A DNA stretch of 64,000 bases from positions 1,116,001-1,180,000 of the forward strand of contig KV748201.1 in assembly GCA_001692895.1 (NCBI GenBank). The letters are read 5' to 3'. Origin of the DNA: Cenococcum geophilum 1.58 (lineage: Eukaryota; Ascomycota; Dothideomycetes; Gloniales; Gloniaceae). This document shows positions 44,700-57,129 of the stretch, one piece after another. The stretch's first letter is position 1; each line of letters opens with the position of its first letter. The translations under genes and the position numbers were made by a program. Under the pieces are notes generated by a model. It saw nothing but the letters and a program-made list of their open reading frames with translations. It did no database searches and was not told where the DNA came from.

Positions 44700-47600
44700 C
44701 TAGATTAAGATATTATAGTAACGTGTAGATAAAGATTAGTAATAATAATAATAATAGAGTTGGAGTACTTATTAACTAATAGCGATAAGGATAGTAAAGG
44801 AACTAACTAGGGGTATCTAAACCTTAATAATGTAATAGAAGTAGAGACTAAGACTACTATAGAGCAAGGTTTAGTAATGGGTATTATAACACTGTTGGAT
44901 ACAGTATTTATCGCTTTATAAGATGGAAGGAGTAATATTTAAAGACGATTAAGCAAGCAGACGATTGCTAGTGCTAGCTTACCACTTAATAAAGGTAAAA
45001 GGCTAAAGGCTTAAGATTCTTAAAATAAGATAAAAGATAACCAAGATTTTTAAGATAAGATAAGGTATACTTAGGGACCTATAATAGACAAAAACTGATA
45101 AAGCAGAGTAATGGCTTAGTTTAGTAATATATAAATAAGCTTAGGATAAAGTTTCCTAAAGGTATAAGATTCTTAAAGCGAGATAAGTGAGATTTAAGAC
45201 TCTTAAGATAAAATAAGAATACTAGTAAAGCCTAGTTAGACTAAGGCTAGAGCTAAGCTTAAGAGAGAAGCAAGCTTAGGATTAAAGAATCTAAGGGACT
45301 AAGAATTTGGGGTATAAATAATAAGAATACCCATAAGTAAGAAGTAAGAGGCTTTACTATAGATTAGGGAATCTATAGTATAAACAGTAGTTAGATTAGG
45401 AGACAGATATATAGACTTAAAAGACTTACTAGGTAAATAAAGTGTTTAGCCTAAAGATTAAAAAGTTAATACTACGATTAAGAAGTAAAAAGACTTTAAG
45501 GATTTAGTTGTAAGACGTAAACAATAAGAAACTATAGATAAATTTAGAGTAAGAATCCTTGTATAGTAAGAATAGAAACTAGACATAAGATTTAATATAC
45601 TAGGTTATATATAAAACAGAGTACTAGTATAAAGAATTATTAATAGACTAAAAGTAGGTACGCTAAGAGCTAAGTGGCTTACTAAACTAGAAAATAAAAA
45701 GGATTTAGGGATTCTAACTAGGTTCGAGGAACGGCATATAAAGGGCTATTATGATATAGCAATAAGAAGATACTTCCTTATAGATAAGCCGTATACACTC
45801 TAGTAGCTATACTAAAAGTAGTATAGATAAAGATATAGTAATAAGTAGGAAGATTTCTATATATAGTTAGACGAATAAGTTATCTAAAACCACCTAATTA
45901 CGGAAAAAGTAATAAATTATATTAAGGGAGCCTTAATTATAATATTAAAGGATTTAAAGGAATAATTAGAGGACTAGAGAAGTAAAAGACGTATTTTAGT
46001 ACCTGCGAATAAAGTTATAATGTTTAGATTAATATAATAGAGGTTTAAACTTAAAGATAAAGATAAATTAAGAGTTAACCTAAAGCACTTAGCATATTAT
46101 ACGCTATTATAGATTGTATATATAGACGATATATATAAAATATATAAAAATCCAAAAGAGAAAAACCGGAAATACTCTATAAGGATGTATTGGGCGCTAA
46201 ATAAGCAATAGTATAGGAATGCTAAGTATATGCACAGCTAGTATCTAGTAAAAGTTTAGGAGTTAGGGGACTTAATACTTTAACTAGGAAAATTCCTTAT
46301 AGAAGAATACCTAAATGGATAATAATGGTAGGAATATCTAGAGAATACCTATCTATAGTATATTAAAGATAAAAAGTAAATAAAGTATTAGCTAAAGAAT
46401 AAGTTAAGTAAATAAGGATCTAGTAGCTAATAGTTAGGAAAAGTAGAGGCCTATAGAACTAAAGGGAGCTAATAGTAAAGCTTTAGACCCTTAAAGGAAT
46501 TTAAGGATAATACCTAAATTTATAAGTAGATTGGTAAGATTAACAGTTTAAAGTATTAGTAGATAGTAGAGTAATAAGGAACTATATATTACTAGTAGTA
46601 GTTAAAAGAATAGGGCTACTATATAGGTAAAAAGAGCACCTTTATTTACTAGTTATAATTTTAGGAGATCTAATAGCCTATAGAGGAAGTATTATTAACC
46701 TTAAAATAGGACCTATTTAGATAACTATTAAAGAAAAATAAATTAAGATATCTTTTAATATATTACCATTAGGGAATAATAAGGCAGTATTAGGAATGCC
46801 TTAGTTATAGGAATATAATCTAAAAATTAATTGGGTTATAGGTTAAGTTAATATTAAAAATATATAACGCTGTAAGATGCGATAATAAACTAAAATAGTA
46901 TAGTATTAAGTTGGAGCGATATATAAAGAGACTAATTAGGGATTAAGTTATATACTAAAGAGATACTATAAGTATAGTAAGAAGCTATAGTTACTAAAAA
47001 GTAAAAAGCTGTTAGGTTATATAGTATAGGACTATAAGATAGAGTTAGAACTAAAAATAAGTCTAAGGTTTTACCTAACTTATAAGTTAACGGAGAAAGA
47101 GTTATAAGCACTTAAGGAGTTTGTCTAAGAAAATCTTTAAAAGGGATATATTAGACTATTATAGTTATTAGTAGAATATCCAGTATTTTTTATACTAAAG
47201 AAGAATAGAAAACTTAGACTATATATTAACTATAAACAGTTAAATAGTATTACTAGAAAGGATAGGTATTCTTAACCCTTAATTAGCGAAATCTAAAATA
47301 GGATTAGTAGTGCGTAAATCTTTATAAAGATAGATTTAAGATAGGCGTACTATTAGATTAGAATTAAGGAAGGTAATAAATAAAAGGTAGCTTTTAAATA
47401 AAAAAAAAGGACTACATAAGCTATTAGTTATATAATTTAGGCTTATAAACGCACTAGTAATATTCCAGAAGCGTATTAATAATATATTAAGAGAATACTT
47501 AGATGAATTTATTATAGTATACCTTAATAATATTATTATCTACTTAATAAATAAGGAAGAATATGGAGAATACGTTAAATGGGTTTTAAAGAGACTATAG

Positions 47601-49806
47601 AAAAAATAGATGCTAGTAGTAATTAAAAAATACGAGTTCTTTACTAAAAAGACTAATTTCGTTAGATTTATTATTAAACTAGGCTAACTTAGTATAGATC
47701 TAAAGAAGATTAAGGCTATAGTAAATTAGTAAGAACTAGAGAATGTTATATAGTTAAGATTATTCCTAGGGTTTTACAATTACTATAAAAGGTTTATAGC
47801 TTAATAGTTAAAGGATATTAAGCTATTTATAAGATTAATAAAGAAAGAAGAACTATAAATATAGGGAGACAAATAAAGGAGACTGTTTAGGAAGGTTAAG
47901 TAGCTATTTACCTAGGAACTAGTTCTTAAAATCTACTAACTAAAGTTAGAGACGGTTATAGAAACGGATATATTAAACTATATACTAGGAGCGTACTTTC
48001 TATAGAAATATAAAGACAGGTAGTACCTAGTAGCATACTATAGTTGGAAGATAACACCACTAGAGTTAAACTATAATATCTATAATAAGGAGTTATTAGG
48101 TATAGTTATAGTATTAAAGGAATAAAGAGTATTCTTATAAGGTATAAAAAAACTATTTATAGTTAAGACGGATTATAAGAACCTAATAGGGTTCCTAATA
48201 ATAAAAGAACTTAATTATAGATAAGTTAGATAGGTAGAGATGCTTATAAAATACTATTTTAAGATTTAGTATATTAAGGGTACAGAAAATATATAAGTAG
48301 ATGCTTTAAGTAAAAGGGCTAAACTATAAAATAATAAGAAGCCATTAGGGGCTTTATTACAAAAAGATATAGACGGATTAATTAAATATAATTATCTAAA
48401 AATTGCGGCAATATAAGAAGAATAGATCGATAAATTACTAGAGAGTAATTAAATATAAAAGATCTAAGACGTATAGGTAGAGAATCTAGACTTAAAGTAG
48501 TATAAAAATTAAGAAGTAATATACGTGCTAAGGTCTATTATAAAGGAGTTTATTAAATTATTTTATAAAGGACTAACTTAAGGACATAATGGAGCTATAG
48601 GCTTAGTATTAAGACTTTAAAAGGAGTATATTATTAATAGAATCTAGGGTATAGTATAAAAGATTATAAAAAAGTATTTAAATTACTAAAGGAATAAACT
48701 AATAAGGTATAAGCTATATAGAGGGCTATAACCTATTAAAATACTAGAGAAACTATAGGAGGTTATATTATAGGACTTTATTATTAAGTTATTAAAGTTA
48801 AGAGACCCTATTACCGGATAAGATTATAACGTAATTTTAGTAATAGTAGATAAGCTTATAAAGTGGGGATACTTTATAGCATATTTAGAAGAAATATTAG
48901 CGGAAGATATTACTAGAATTTATATTAAAGAAGTATTTGCAAGATATGGAGTACTAAGTAAGATTATATTAGATAGAGATCTAAGATTTATAGTAGTATT
49001 TTAGGAAGTATTCTTAGTAGAGTAAGGAGTTTAAGCAGTAACTTTTACTGTATATTATCTATAGATAGACAGTTAAATAGAAAGATTAAATTAGACGCTA
49101 GAATAGTATCTAAGGTATTATATTAATTATATATAAAACAATTAGGTATTATTATTACTAGTTATATAGTTTATATATAATATAACACCATAAGAAGGAA
49201 TAGGTATATTACTATTTAAGGCGAATTACGGATATAAACTAAGAATATTATTATCGCTATATTAAGTAAAAAAGATAAGTAGTAGAGCTAAGTAAAAAAT
49301 AAAGGATTTAATAAATCTTTATATAACCCTTATAGAAATAGTTAAGGGAGTATAGTAAAGAATAAAAAAGTACTATAACGCTAAGAGATCTAAGGGACTA
49401 GATCTTAAGGAGGGGGATAAAGTATAGCTACTATATAAAAATTTTAAGAGTTAATAACTAAGTAAGAATTTAAACTATATTAGGCTAGGACCTTTTAAAA
49501 TTACATAGAGGATTTTATTAGTTATATTTAAGTTAAACCTATTAGCTAAAATAAAGATTTACCCTATATAATATATTATAATGCTAGAGCTAGTATATAG
49601 GAATATTAAGCTACTAGTTTATAAAGCAGATATATATAGAGAATAAGAAGAAGATAAATAGTAAGTTTTAAAGATTGTTAGTTATAAGGATGTTAATAAT
49701 AAAATATAGTATAAAGTAAAGTAAATAGGCTATAACAAGATTATCTAAGAGCTATTAAAGAACCTAAAGAATGCTATAGGAAAGGTATAGGAGTATTAAA
49801 AGAAAA
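44700..49806 (+). pseudogene. Copy D gag-pol linker and Pol
   Basis: The linker is readable as protein (RFEERHIKGYYDIAIRRYFL, about 45722-45780). Retropepsin is VDSRVIRNYILL (about 46560-46595). RT has VYLNNIIIYLI (47517-47550; ancestral YLDD, both D to N). RNase H has YNIYNKELLGIV (about 48075). Integrase has the zinc domain at about 48575-48700, DKLIKWGYF (about 48850) and LDRDLRF (about 48973). The chromodomain is at about 49630-49800, with YKVK-IGYNK and NLKNAIGKV. The chromodomain marks this family as chromovirus. Not translatable. Confidence 0.9.
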
Positions 49807-50181
49807 AGGGTTAGGTAATATTAATAAAAAAAGAATTACTAAAGAATAAGTTACTTAAGGGGGACCTAAGAGGAGCGACTGCTAAACTATTTAGAGTTAT
49901 TTCCCTTTTTATTAGAAGAGAATCCGTTCTTTTATTACTAGGTTCCTATAAATCTTATTTTATAAGTTTCTACTCCTTAAAGCAAACCTTTTTATATACT
50001 TTCTTAAGATAGGTTAACCGAGCGAACGTAACTTGTTAAGTCTTAAAGAAATAACACTAGGCCTTAAGGGCACGAGCGGTCTCCTTAGCAGAATAATAAA
50101 GTTTGGCATAAGTAGCGGCTAACTTAGACTTAAGCTTTATAGTAGTAGATTAAACACAAGACTCTATAATAAATTACTTAG

Positions 50182-50603
50182 TGTTACAGACGCTTTAAGT
50201 ACAATATTACAACTACTAGGAGAGGAGTTGGAAGAAGCTAGTTAGTTAATATAAGCACGGTCTAAAATGGAACCGGTAGAACTATGTAACGAGGAATAGT
50301 AACCGAGGTTATATAATGTTATACGCAGTATACACAGTGTACGCAGTGTACGTCTACGTATAATATATATAATATATACCTTACGTATAAGAAGGATTTT
50401 ATAGAAGTACAGTTGTATATTTAAGGACCCTTAGTCCCTACCTAGATAGTTCCTCCCTTATAGTAATTCTCAGAATACAATTAGAGTTAATCTATTAGGC
50501 AACCACTCCACCAGTTATTATTATATTATTAACTTATTACAATACCTATATACCTAGCCCATTAACAAGTCTACCGTAGTTCCTACTACAAGGCTTTATT
50601 ACA
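50182..50603 (+). repeat. 5' LTR of copy E
   Basis: It begins TGTTACAGACGC and ends AAGGCTTTATTACA, an altered TTCCGTAACA that keeps the CA end. It contains ACGCAGTATACACAGTG-type repeats at about 50330-50352. Confidence 0.88.
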
Positions 50604-50643
50604 TAATTACTACTACAGTTACGGTTTTAATAAGTTAAATAAC

Positions 50644-51893
50644 ATACTACTAAAAGCAGCCACCATAACGCCATTAACGGCGGCAACTACTTTGAGATTA
50701 GGTAATGACACTAGTATGGCAGACACTGACTTACAACAGCTTGTAACAGTAGAACAGTTATAAGAAATAGTCGACTAACTAATGGAAAATAATGCGGCAC
50801 TTAAACAAAGGGTTAACGGGATAGGCGCAGTAAAGGTTAAGTTACTATTAATTAAAAGATTCTTAGGAGAGAGATTAAAGCTTAAAGGATTCCTTACGTA
50901 AATATATTTTAAGGTTACACAGAAAGGAGCGAAGCTAGCAACACCTATAGATCAAATAGCATATACAGGATTATTCTTATTAAAAAGAGCACTTAAATAG
51001 TTTAAGTTTTACCTTATAGAGATACAAGTAAATGGAATAATAACTATAAACTAAGAAGTAAGGTTTATGTTCTTAAGCTAGAATAAATTTATAGAATAAC
51101 TTACGCAGATATTCGGAGACCTAGAGGCGATAACTATAGCGGAAAGAAAACTCTAAGACATTATATAGCGAACCTTAGCAATTAAGTATATAACGCAGTT
51201 CCAAACGTTAGCGATATAAGTTAAGTGGAATAATAAGGCGCTTATAGCACAGTATAAATAGGGACTTAAGGCTAAAGTCTAGGGCGTAATTATTCTAATA
51301 GAAGATGCGGACACCCTAAGGAAATTAATTAATTAAGCAATTAAGATTAATAATAAGATCTTCTAAAGGGAATAGACTAAGAGAGATTAGGATAGAGTTC
51401 TATAGTTATATAAGATATAGAGTACGCAACAATAAAAGCTAAGTTAAAAACTATGGTATAGCGTAGAGCTAATAGACCTAAGTAGTACTAAAGAAACCTA
51501 TAAGAGATGGAGTAAGAAACTATAGAAACCTAGAGGTTAAGGATTAAGTAATTATAAGACTAAGGAGTATAGGCTAAACTAGAGATCTTAACAGCAGAAG
51601 ATGTTTAGGCGGACTTTATAATAAAGTTAATAGTTTAAAAACGGAGCTTATATAAATTGCGGAAAATAAGGTTACTTCGCAAAGGATTATAAAGATAGTT
51701 AGGGTTACTATATAATAAAGGGAACTAGACTAGTAGGCGACATATACGTATAAAGGGACAATAGTATACTATAAGGAACAACAGAGTGTTTAATTAAAAG
51801 TTTCGCGTTTTATTATAACAACACATACTAAATTTATAAAGACGCTAAGTATGGCGTAAGCTATTAGCTATAGGAGCTAGAGTTTAGAGGACT
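50644..51893 (+). pseudogene. Gag of copy E
   Basis: The start codon has become ATA (50644-50646). It then reads as in copy D, with capsid-like KRFLGERLKLKGFL at about 50858-50895 and a well-kept zinc knuckle NCGKQGYFAKDYKDS-like sequence at about 51657-51700. It is interrupted at 51894 by the TA element and resumes at 53257. Stops at RIP sites. Confidence 0.83.
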
Positions 51894-51949
51894 TACGTCA
51901 GGAAAACGGGAAGTGGCGCAGGAAATTTGGTTTCGCTAAAAGTGTTTTT

Positions 51950-52110
51950 AGGGCCCGGGGCTAGCTTTCCGCCATATTAGCTAACCCCCCCTNGCCCNGG
52001 GCCAGCTTTTAGCCATATTAGCTNACCCCCCCTNGCCTAGGGCTAGCTTTTAGCTATATTAGCTAACCCCCCCTAGCCTAGGGCTAGCTTTTAGCCATAT
52101 TAGCTAAGCC
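51950..52110. repeat. Tandem repeat GGGCTAGCTTTTAGCCATATTAGCTAACCCCCC
   Basis: Three to four units of about 42-52 bp. GGGCTAGC is also found in inverted form at the element's other end (53175-53225), so the two ends can pair. Several N occur here, probably unresolved repeats in the assembly. Confidence 0.85.
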
Positions 52111-52439
52111 CTAGAGCTATACGCTAGCACTATGCTAGCTTATAGCTATAAAATAAATATTATTACTATTATTATATTTATTGCTATTAGGGTATTAAAA
52201 TCCTAAAGGCCTCCAGGCAGGCTCCTAGCAGGCTTCCTAGTAGGCTCCTAGCAGGACTTTGATTTTCCTTATCATCTAAATCGTCCGAAGTACCATCGGG
52301 TCCCCGCTATATTCCCGACAGCCTCTACACGTGCCTTTGCATACCCCTTGTACACCTAAATGCCACCTTTACCCTTCCTTCCTTCCTTCCTTACATCCTC
52401 CCTACTTAGGGAGGCACCAGAACGGTAGCCAGAGGACTG

Positions 52440-52925
52440 TGACCAGAACCAGACGACCGTCGCCAGAACCAGACGACCGTCGCCAGAACCAGACGACCGT
52501 CGCCAGAGCCAGACGATAATCGTTTAAACGACCCAGCAAACACCACGATCAATTCAATCGATCGATCGAATCGAACTAGAGCCTCGATATCATCCCATTA
52601 CAAATCAAATCGAATCAGGCCTCTTAGGGAGGGCACCCCCAGACGACCACTGTTCAAACGTACAGCCCGCGAACGCCCAGAGAGAACGATTCGAATCAAT
52701 ATAATCAATCGCAATCAAATCAAGCAGAGCCTTTGGATCGGGCCGGACCTCTCCCGAATTACAGATACAGACAGGTAGGCATAGACAAGTAGGCACGACG
52801 GCAGGCACAGACAGGTAGGCACGAACAAGTAGGACGGTCAGACGGTAGGACAGGTAGACAGGTAGGACAGGTAGGACAGGTAGGACAGGTAGGACAGGTA
52901 GGACAGGCAGGACAGGCAGGACAGG
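52440..52925. repeat. Minisatellite and microsatellite core shared with 6608-7306
   Basis: AGACGACCGTCGCCAGAACC units (52447-52515) come first, then AATCGATCGATCG (52556-52570), then CAGGTAGGC-type and GGACAGGTA arrays (52770-52925). This is the reverse complement of the order in the element at 6119-8549. The frames of 62 and 125 codons in this stretch follow from the repeats and are not called as genes. Confidence 0.88.
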
Positions 52926-53256
52926 CACTAGGCTAGTTAGGAAATCAGTACATGGCGGCGGATCCATCGGGAACGCCGCCAATTGACGATTTGGAGACTC
53001 TGCGAGAGATATCCCTTATAGCTACTATTAATTTTGAATTTTTGAATTTTGAATTTTGAATTTGAATTTTGAATTTTTATTATAATTATACATATTGGCA
53101 GCTATAGGAAATATTATATAAAATGTATAAAACGTATAAAACGTATAAAATGTGTTAATGTTGCTAATATGGCCCCGGGCTAGCCCCCGGGCTAGCCCCG
53201 GGCCAGCCCCGGGCTAGCCCCTAGCTAGCCCCTACCACCCTCCCGTTTTCCTAACG

Positions 53257-56200
53257 TAAAGGAACTAAAGAGTTAAATAAAGAATAAGATCAACTCTATA
53301 AGCTAAATTAAGATATTACAGTAATATGCAAATAAAGATTAGTAATAATAATAATAGAGTTAGAGTACTTATTAATTAATAGTAATAAGGACAGTAAAGG
53401 AACTAACTAAGGGTATCTAAATCTTAATAACGTACTAGAAGTAGAGACTAAGACCGCTATAAAGTAAGGTTTAGTAACGGGTATTATAATACCGTTAAAC
53501 ACGGCATCTATTACTTTATAAGACGGAAGGAGTAATATCTAAAGACAATTAAGTAAGCAGATGACTGCTAGTGCTAGCTCACCACTTAATAAAGGCAAAA
53601 GGCCAAAGGCTTAAGATTCTTAAGACGAGATAAGAGAGATCTAAGATTCCGAAGTATAGATAAGGACAGCTTAAGGACCCATAATAGACGAAAACCAATA
53701 GAGCAAAGCAATAGCTTAGTTTAGAAATATACAAATAAGCTTGGGATAAGAATTCCTAATGGCATAAGATTCTCAAGACGAGATAAGTGAGATTTAAGAC
53801 TCTTAAGATAAAATAAGAATACCTAAGCCTAGTTGGACTAAGGTAGGAGTAAAGCTTAAGTTAGAAGCTAGCTTAGGATTAAGGATCCTAGGGAACTAAG
53901 AATTCGGAGTATAAATAAGGATACCCATAGGCATAAAGTAAGAGACTTCGCTATGAATTAGAGAATCTATAATATAAATAGTAACTAGACTAGGAGACAA
54001 ATATATAGACCCAGAGGACTTATTAGGGGAATGTAGTATTTAGCCTAAAGATTAAAAAGTTAATACTAAGATTAAGAATTGAGACGACTTTAAGGATCTA
54101 CTTACGAGACGCAAATAAAAAGAAACTATAGATAAATTTAGAGTAAGAATTACCGCATAGTAAGAAAAGAAACTAGATATAAGATCTAGTATATTAGGAC
54201 GTATAAGGGATAGAGCACTAGTACAAAGAATTACTAATAGGCTAAGAGCAGGTATACTAAGAGCTAAGTAGCTTACTAAACTGGAATAAGAAGAGGATCT
54301 AGAGATTCTAACTAGGTTCAAGGAATAACATATAAAAGGCTATTATAACGCAGTAATAAAGAGATACTTTCTTATAGACAAACCGTATACACTTAAGGAG
54401 CTATACTAAAAGTAGTATAGGCAAAGACATAACGACGAGTAGGAAGATTTCTATATATAGCTAAATAAAAGAGTTATCTAAGACCAACCAATTATAGAAA
54501 AAGTAATAACTTATATTAAAGGAGCTTTAATTATAACGTTAAAAGATCTAGAGGAGTAATTAGAGAACTAGAGAAGCAAAAGGTAAATCTTAGTACCTAT
54601 AAATAAAGTCGCAACGCTTAGATTAACATAAGAAAGGTTTAAACTTAAGAGTAAAGATAAGCTAAGAGTTAACCTAAGACACTAAGCACATTATATACTA
54701 TCGTAAGTAGTATATATAGATAATATATATAACATATATAAGACACCTAAGAAAAAGAACTAGAAGTACTTAGTAAGGATATATTAGGCACCGGATAAGG
54801 CAAAATATAAAAACGCTAAGTATATATATAGTTAGCACCCAGTAGAAGTTTAAGGATAAGGGAACTTAACACTTTAGCTAGGAAAATTCCTTACGGAAGA
54901 ATGCCTAAATGGACAATAGTAGTGGGAATGTCTAGAGAACACCTATCTATAGTATATTAAAGATAAAAAGCGAATTAAGTATTAGCCTAAGTTAGACCAA
55001 GTATAAACCAGATCTAGTAGCTAATAGTTAGGAAAAGTAGAGGCCTACAGGACTAGAGGGAACCAGTAGTAGAGCCTTAGACCCTTAAGGGAATTTAAGG
55101 ACAACACCTAAATTTATAAGTTAAATGGCAAGATTAGCAGTTTAAAGTATTAGTAGATAGTAGAGCAATAAGAAACCATATATTACTAGCAGTAGTTAAA
55201 AGGATAGGGCTACCACACAGAGAGAAGGAGCACCTATATCTATTAGTTATAATTTTAGAAGATCTAATAGCCTATAGAGAAAGTATTATTAATTTTAAAA
55301 TAGGACCTATTTAGTTAACTATTAAAAGAAGATAAGTTAAGATATCTTTTAATATATTACCATTAGGGAACAATAAGGTAATACTAAGGATACCTTAGTT
55401 ACAGGAATATAATCTAAAGATTGATTGGGTTACAGGTTAGGTCGATATTAGAGATACTTAATAACGTAAGATATAATAACAAACTAAGATGGTATAGTAC
55501 TAAGTTAGAGCAATATATAAAGAAACTAATTAAGAATTAAATTATATACTAAAGAGATACCACAAGTATGGTAAAAAGTTATAGTTACTAGAAAGTAAGA
55601 AGCTGTTAAAGTATATAGTATAGGACTATAAAATAGAGTTAGAACTAGAAACGAGTCTAAAGTTCTTTCTAATTTATAAGCTTACTAAAGAAGAAGGTAG
55701 AGTATTAAAAGAGTTTATCTAGGAAAATCTTTAAAAGGGATATATTAGACCATTACAGTTATTAACGGGTTATCTAGTACTATTTATACTAAAGAAGAAC
55801 GGAAAACTAAGACTATATATTAACTATAGATAGTTAAACAGCATCACTAGAAAGGATAGGTATCCTTTACCCTTAATTAGCGAAATCTAAGACAGGATTA
55901 GTAATACGCAAATCTTCACGAAGATAGATCTAAAATAGGTATACTATTAGATTAGAATTAAGGAAGGCAACAAATAGAAGGCAGCCTTTAGGTTAAAGGA
56001 AGGACTATATAAGCTATTAGTTATGCAACTTAGGCTTATAAACGTACCAGTAACGTTCTAAAAGCGTATTAATAATATATTAAAAGAATACTTAGATAAA
56101 TTTATTATAGCATATCTTAACGATATTATTATCTACTTAATAAGCGAGGAAGAGCACAGGGAATACGTTAAATGGGTCTTAAAGAGACTATACGAAGAAT

Positions 56201-56512
56201 AGATGCTAGTAGCAATTAAGAAATACGAGTTCTTTACCAAAAAGATAGATTTTATTAGATTCATTATTAAACTAGGCTAACTTAGCATAGATCTAAAAAA
56301 GATTAAGGCTATAGTAAATTGGCAAGAACTAGAGAATATAACGCAGTTAAGGTTATTTTTAGGGTTTTGCAATTACTGTAGAAGGTTTATAGCTTAATAG
56401 TTAAAGGATATTAAGCCATTTATAAGGTTAATAAAGAAAGAAGAACCTTAGGCATAGGGATAAGAGTAAAAGAAGTTATTTAAAGAGGTTAAGGAGTTGT
56501 TCACTTAGGACC
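53257..56512 (+). pseudogene. Copy E gag-pol linker, protease and RT
   Basis: Continuation of gag and linker (to about 55100). Retropepsin is VDSRAIRNHILL (about 55153-55188). RT has an IAYLNDIIIYLIS active site (56103-56145; YLDD with one D to N). After FLGFCNYCRRFI-like sequence (about 56347-56390), the usual RT/RNase H junction, the frame is cut at GGACC (56508-56512) by Copia element F and resumes at 63018. Confidence 0.87.
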
Positions 56513-56789
56513 TGTCGGTACCAATTTAATGGTATAAGTGAGTCGTGTCTAGGGGCACGAAATACGTATAGTATCGTATACTTATTTAGACGGTGGTAAC
56601 TATCAGTTCTATTAAGGTGGGCTACGTGGTCTATATACTAACGCACCTCCCCCCTAACTAGCTAGTGTTTTAGGAGTACACCAAACGCGTAAGTAAGTGG
56701 GTATACTGAACGCGTAAACGCGTAAACGCGTACTTAGTGTATCAAACGCGTAAGCACGTGGTTAGTATAACAGGTGCTATAATTATATA
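56513..56789 (-). repeat. LTR of element F (3' LTR in transcription order)
   Basis: Begins TGTCGGTACCAATTTAATGG. It contains several ACGCGTAA repeats (about 56690-56755). Its end is RIP-altered to TATA. Confidence 0.92.
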
Positions 56790-56944
56790 CTAGCGGTACT
56801 TGGAAAATGGAACTACTTATATATAGCCTCCATAATTGCCTTAATAGAACCATAAAAGGGGTAAGAAAAAATACATAAGAAATCCCTCCCGAGGTACCCT
56901 CTGGGCTGCCTTCTAAACGGTGCCCTAAGCTAGCCGTAAGCCCT

Positions 56945-57070
56945 GCTTTATGGTCCGTAAAATAAACTATACGGCCTTTTAACAGGCCGTAAATAAACTG
57001 TATAGCCTTTTAACGGGCCGTAAATAAACCATACGGCCTTCCAGCGGGCCGTAACTAAACCATAAATGCT
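56945..57070. repeat. Tandem hairpin repeat GGCCGTAAATAAAC-TACGGCC
   Basis: Four units of about 33-37 bp near the 3' end of F (minus orientation). Each contains GGCCGTAA and the inverted TACGGCC about 12 bp later, so each can fold into a small stem-loop. It lies downstream of the RNase H reading. Confidence 0.85.
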
Positions 57071-57129
57071 CCGTTAGTCTTACTCTACCCATTCTATAAC
57101 TTTTAGGTTAAGTTTATTTATGTCAATTA

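Larger units (their letters stand above)
42939..50181 (+). mobile_element. Chromovirus (Ty3/Gypsy) copy D, interrupted by copy E
   Basis: The 5' LTR is 42939-43379, the left flank AATAA, gag starts at 43420, and pol runs to about 49806. The element breaks at CTTAG (50177-50181) within its 3' untranslated region, where copy E begins. In copies A and C about 350 bp more precede the 3' LTR. The rest of D, with its 3' LTR, should follow E beyond the window. It is uninterrupted between gag and pol and so is the best reference for the empty sites of the insertions in A, C and E. Confidence 0.92.
51896..53256. mobile_element. TA-flanked element in copy E (TIR CGTCAGGAAAACGGG), 1361 bp
   Basis: The ends CGTCAGGAAAACGGGA and its complement are flanked by TA (51894-51895, 53257-53258). 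Copy D at about 44660 has the single TA in an otherwise matching sequence (GGCTTAAAAGAACTA), which shows insertion at TA with duplication. Contents are a 52-bp tandem repeat (51950-52110), a unique block (52290-52430), a 20-bp minisatellite, AATCGATCGATCG, an ACAGGTAGG array, a TTTTGAA array (about 53030-53085) and GGGCTAGCCCC repeats at the right end. No transposase. It is little RIP-affected although over 1 kb. Confidence 0.85.

Noticed and set aside
52331..52982. Frames of 62 and 125 codons (RTRRPSPEPDD repeat; PVLPVLPVLP repeat)
   Set aside because: Both are translations of satellite arrays inside the TA-flanked element; no conserved domain or promoter.
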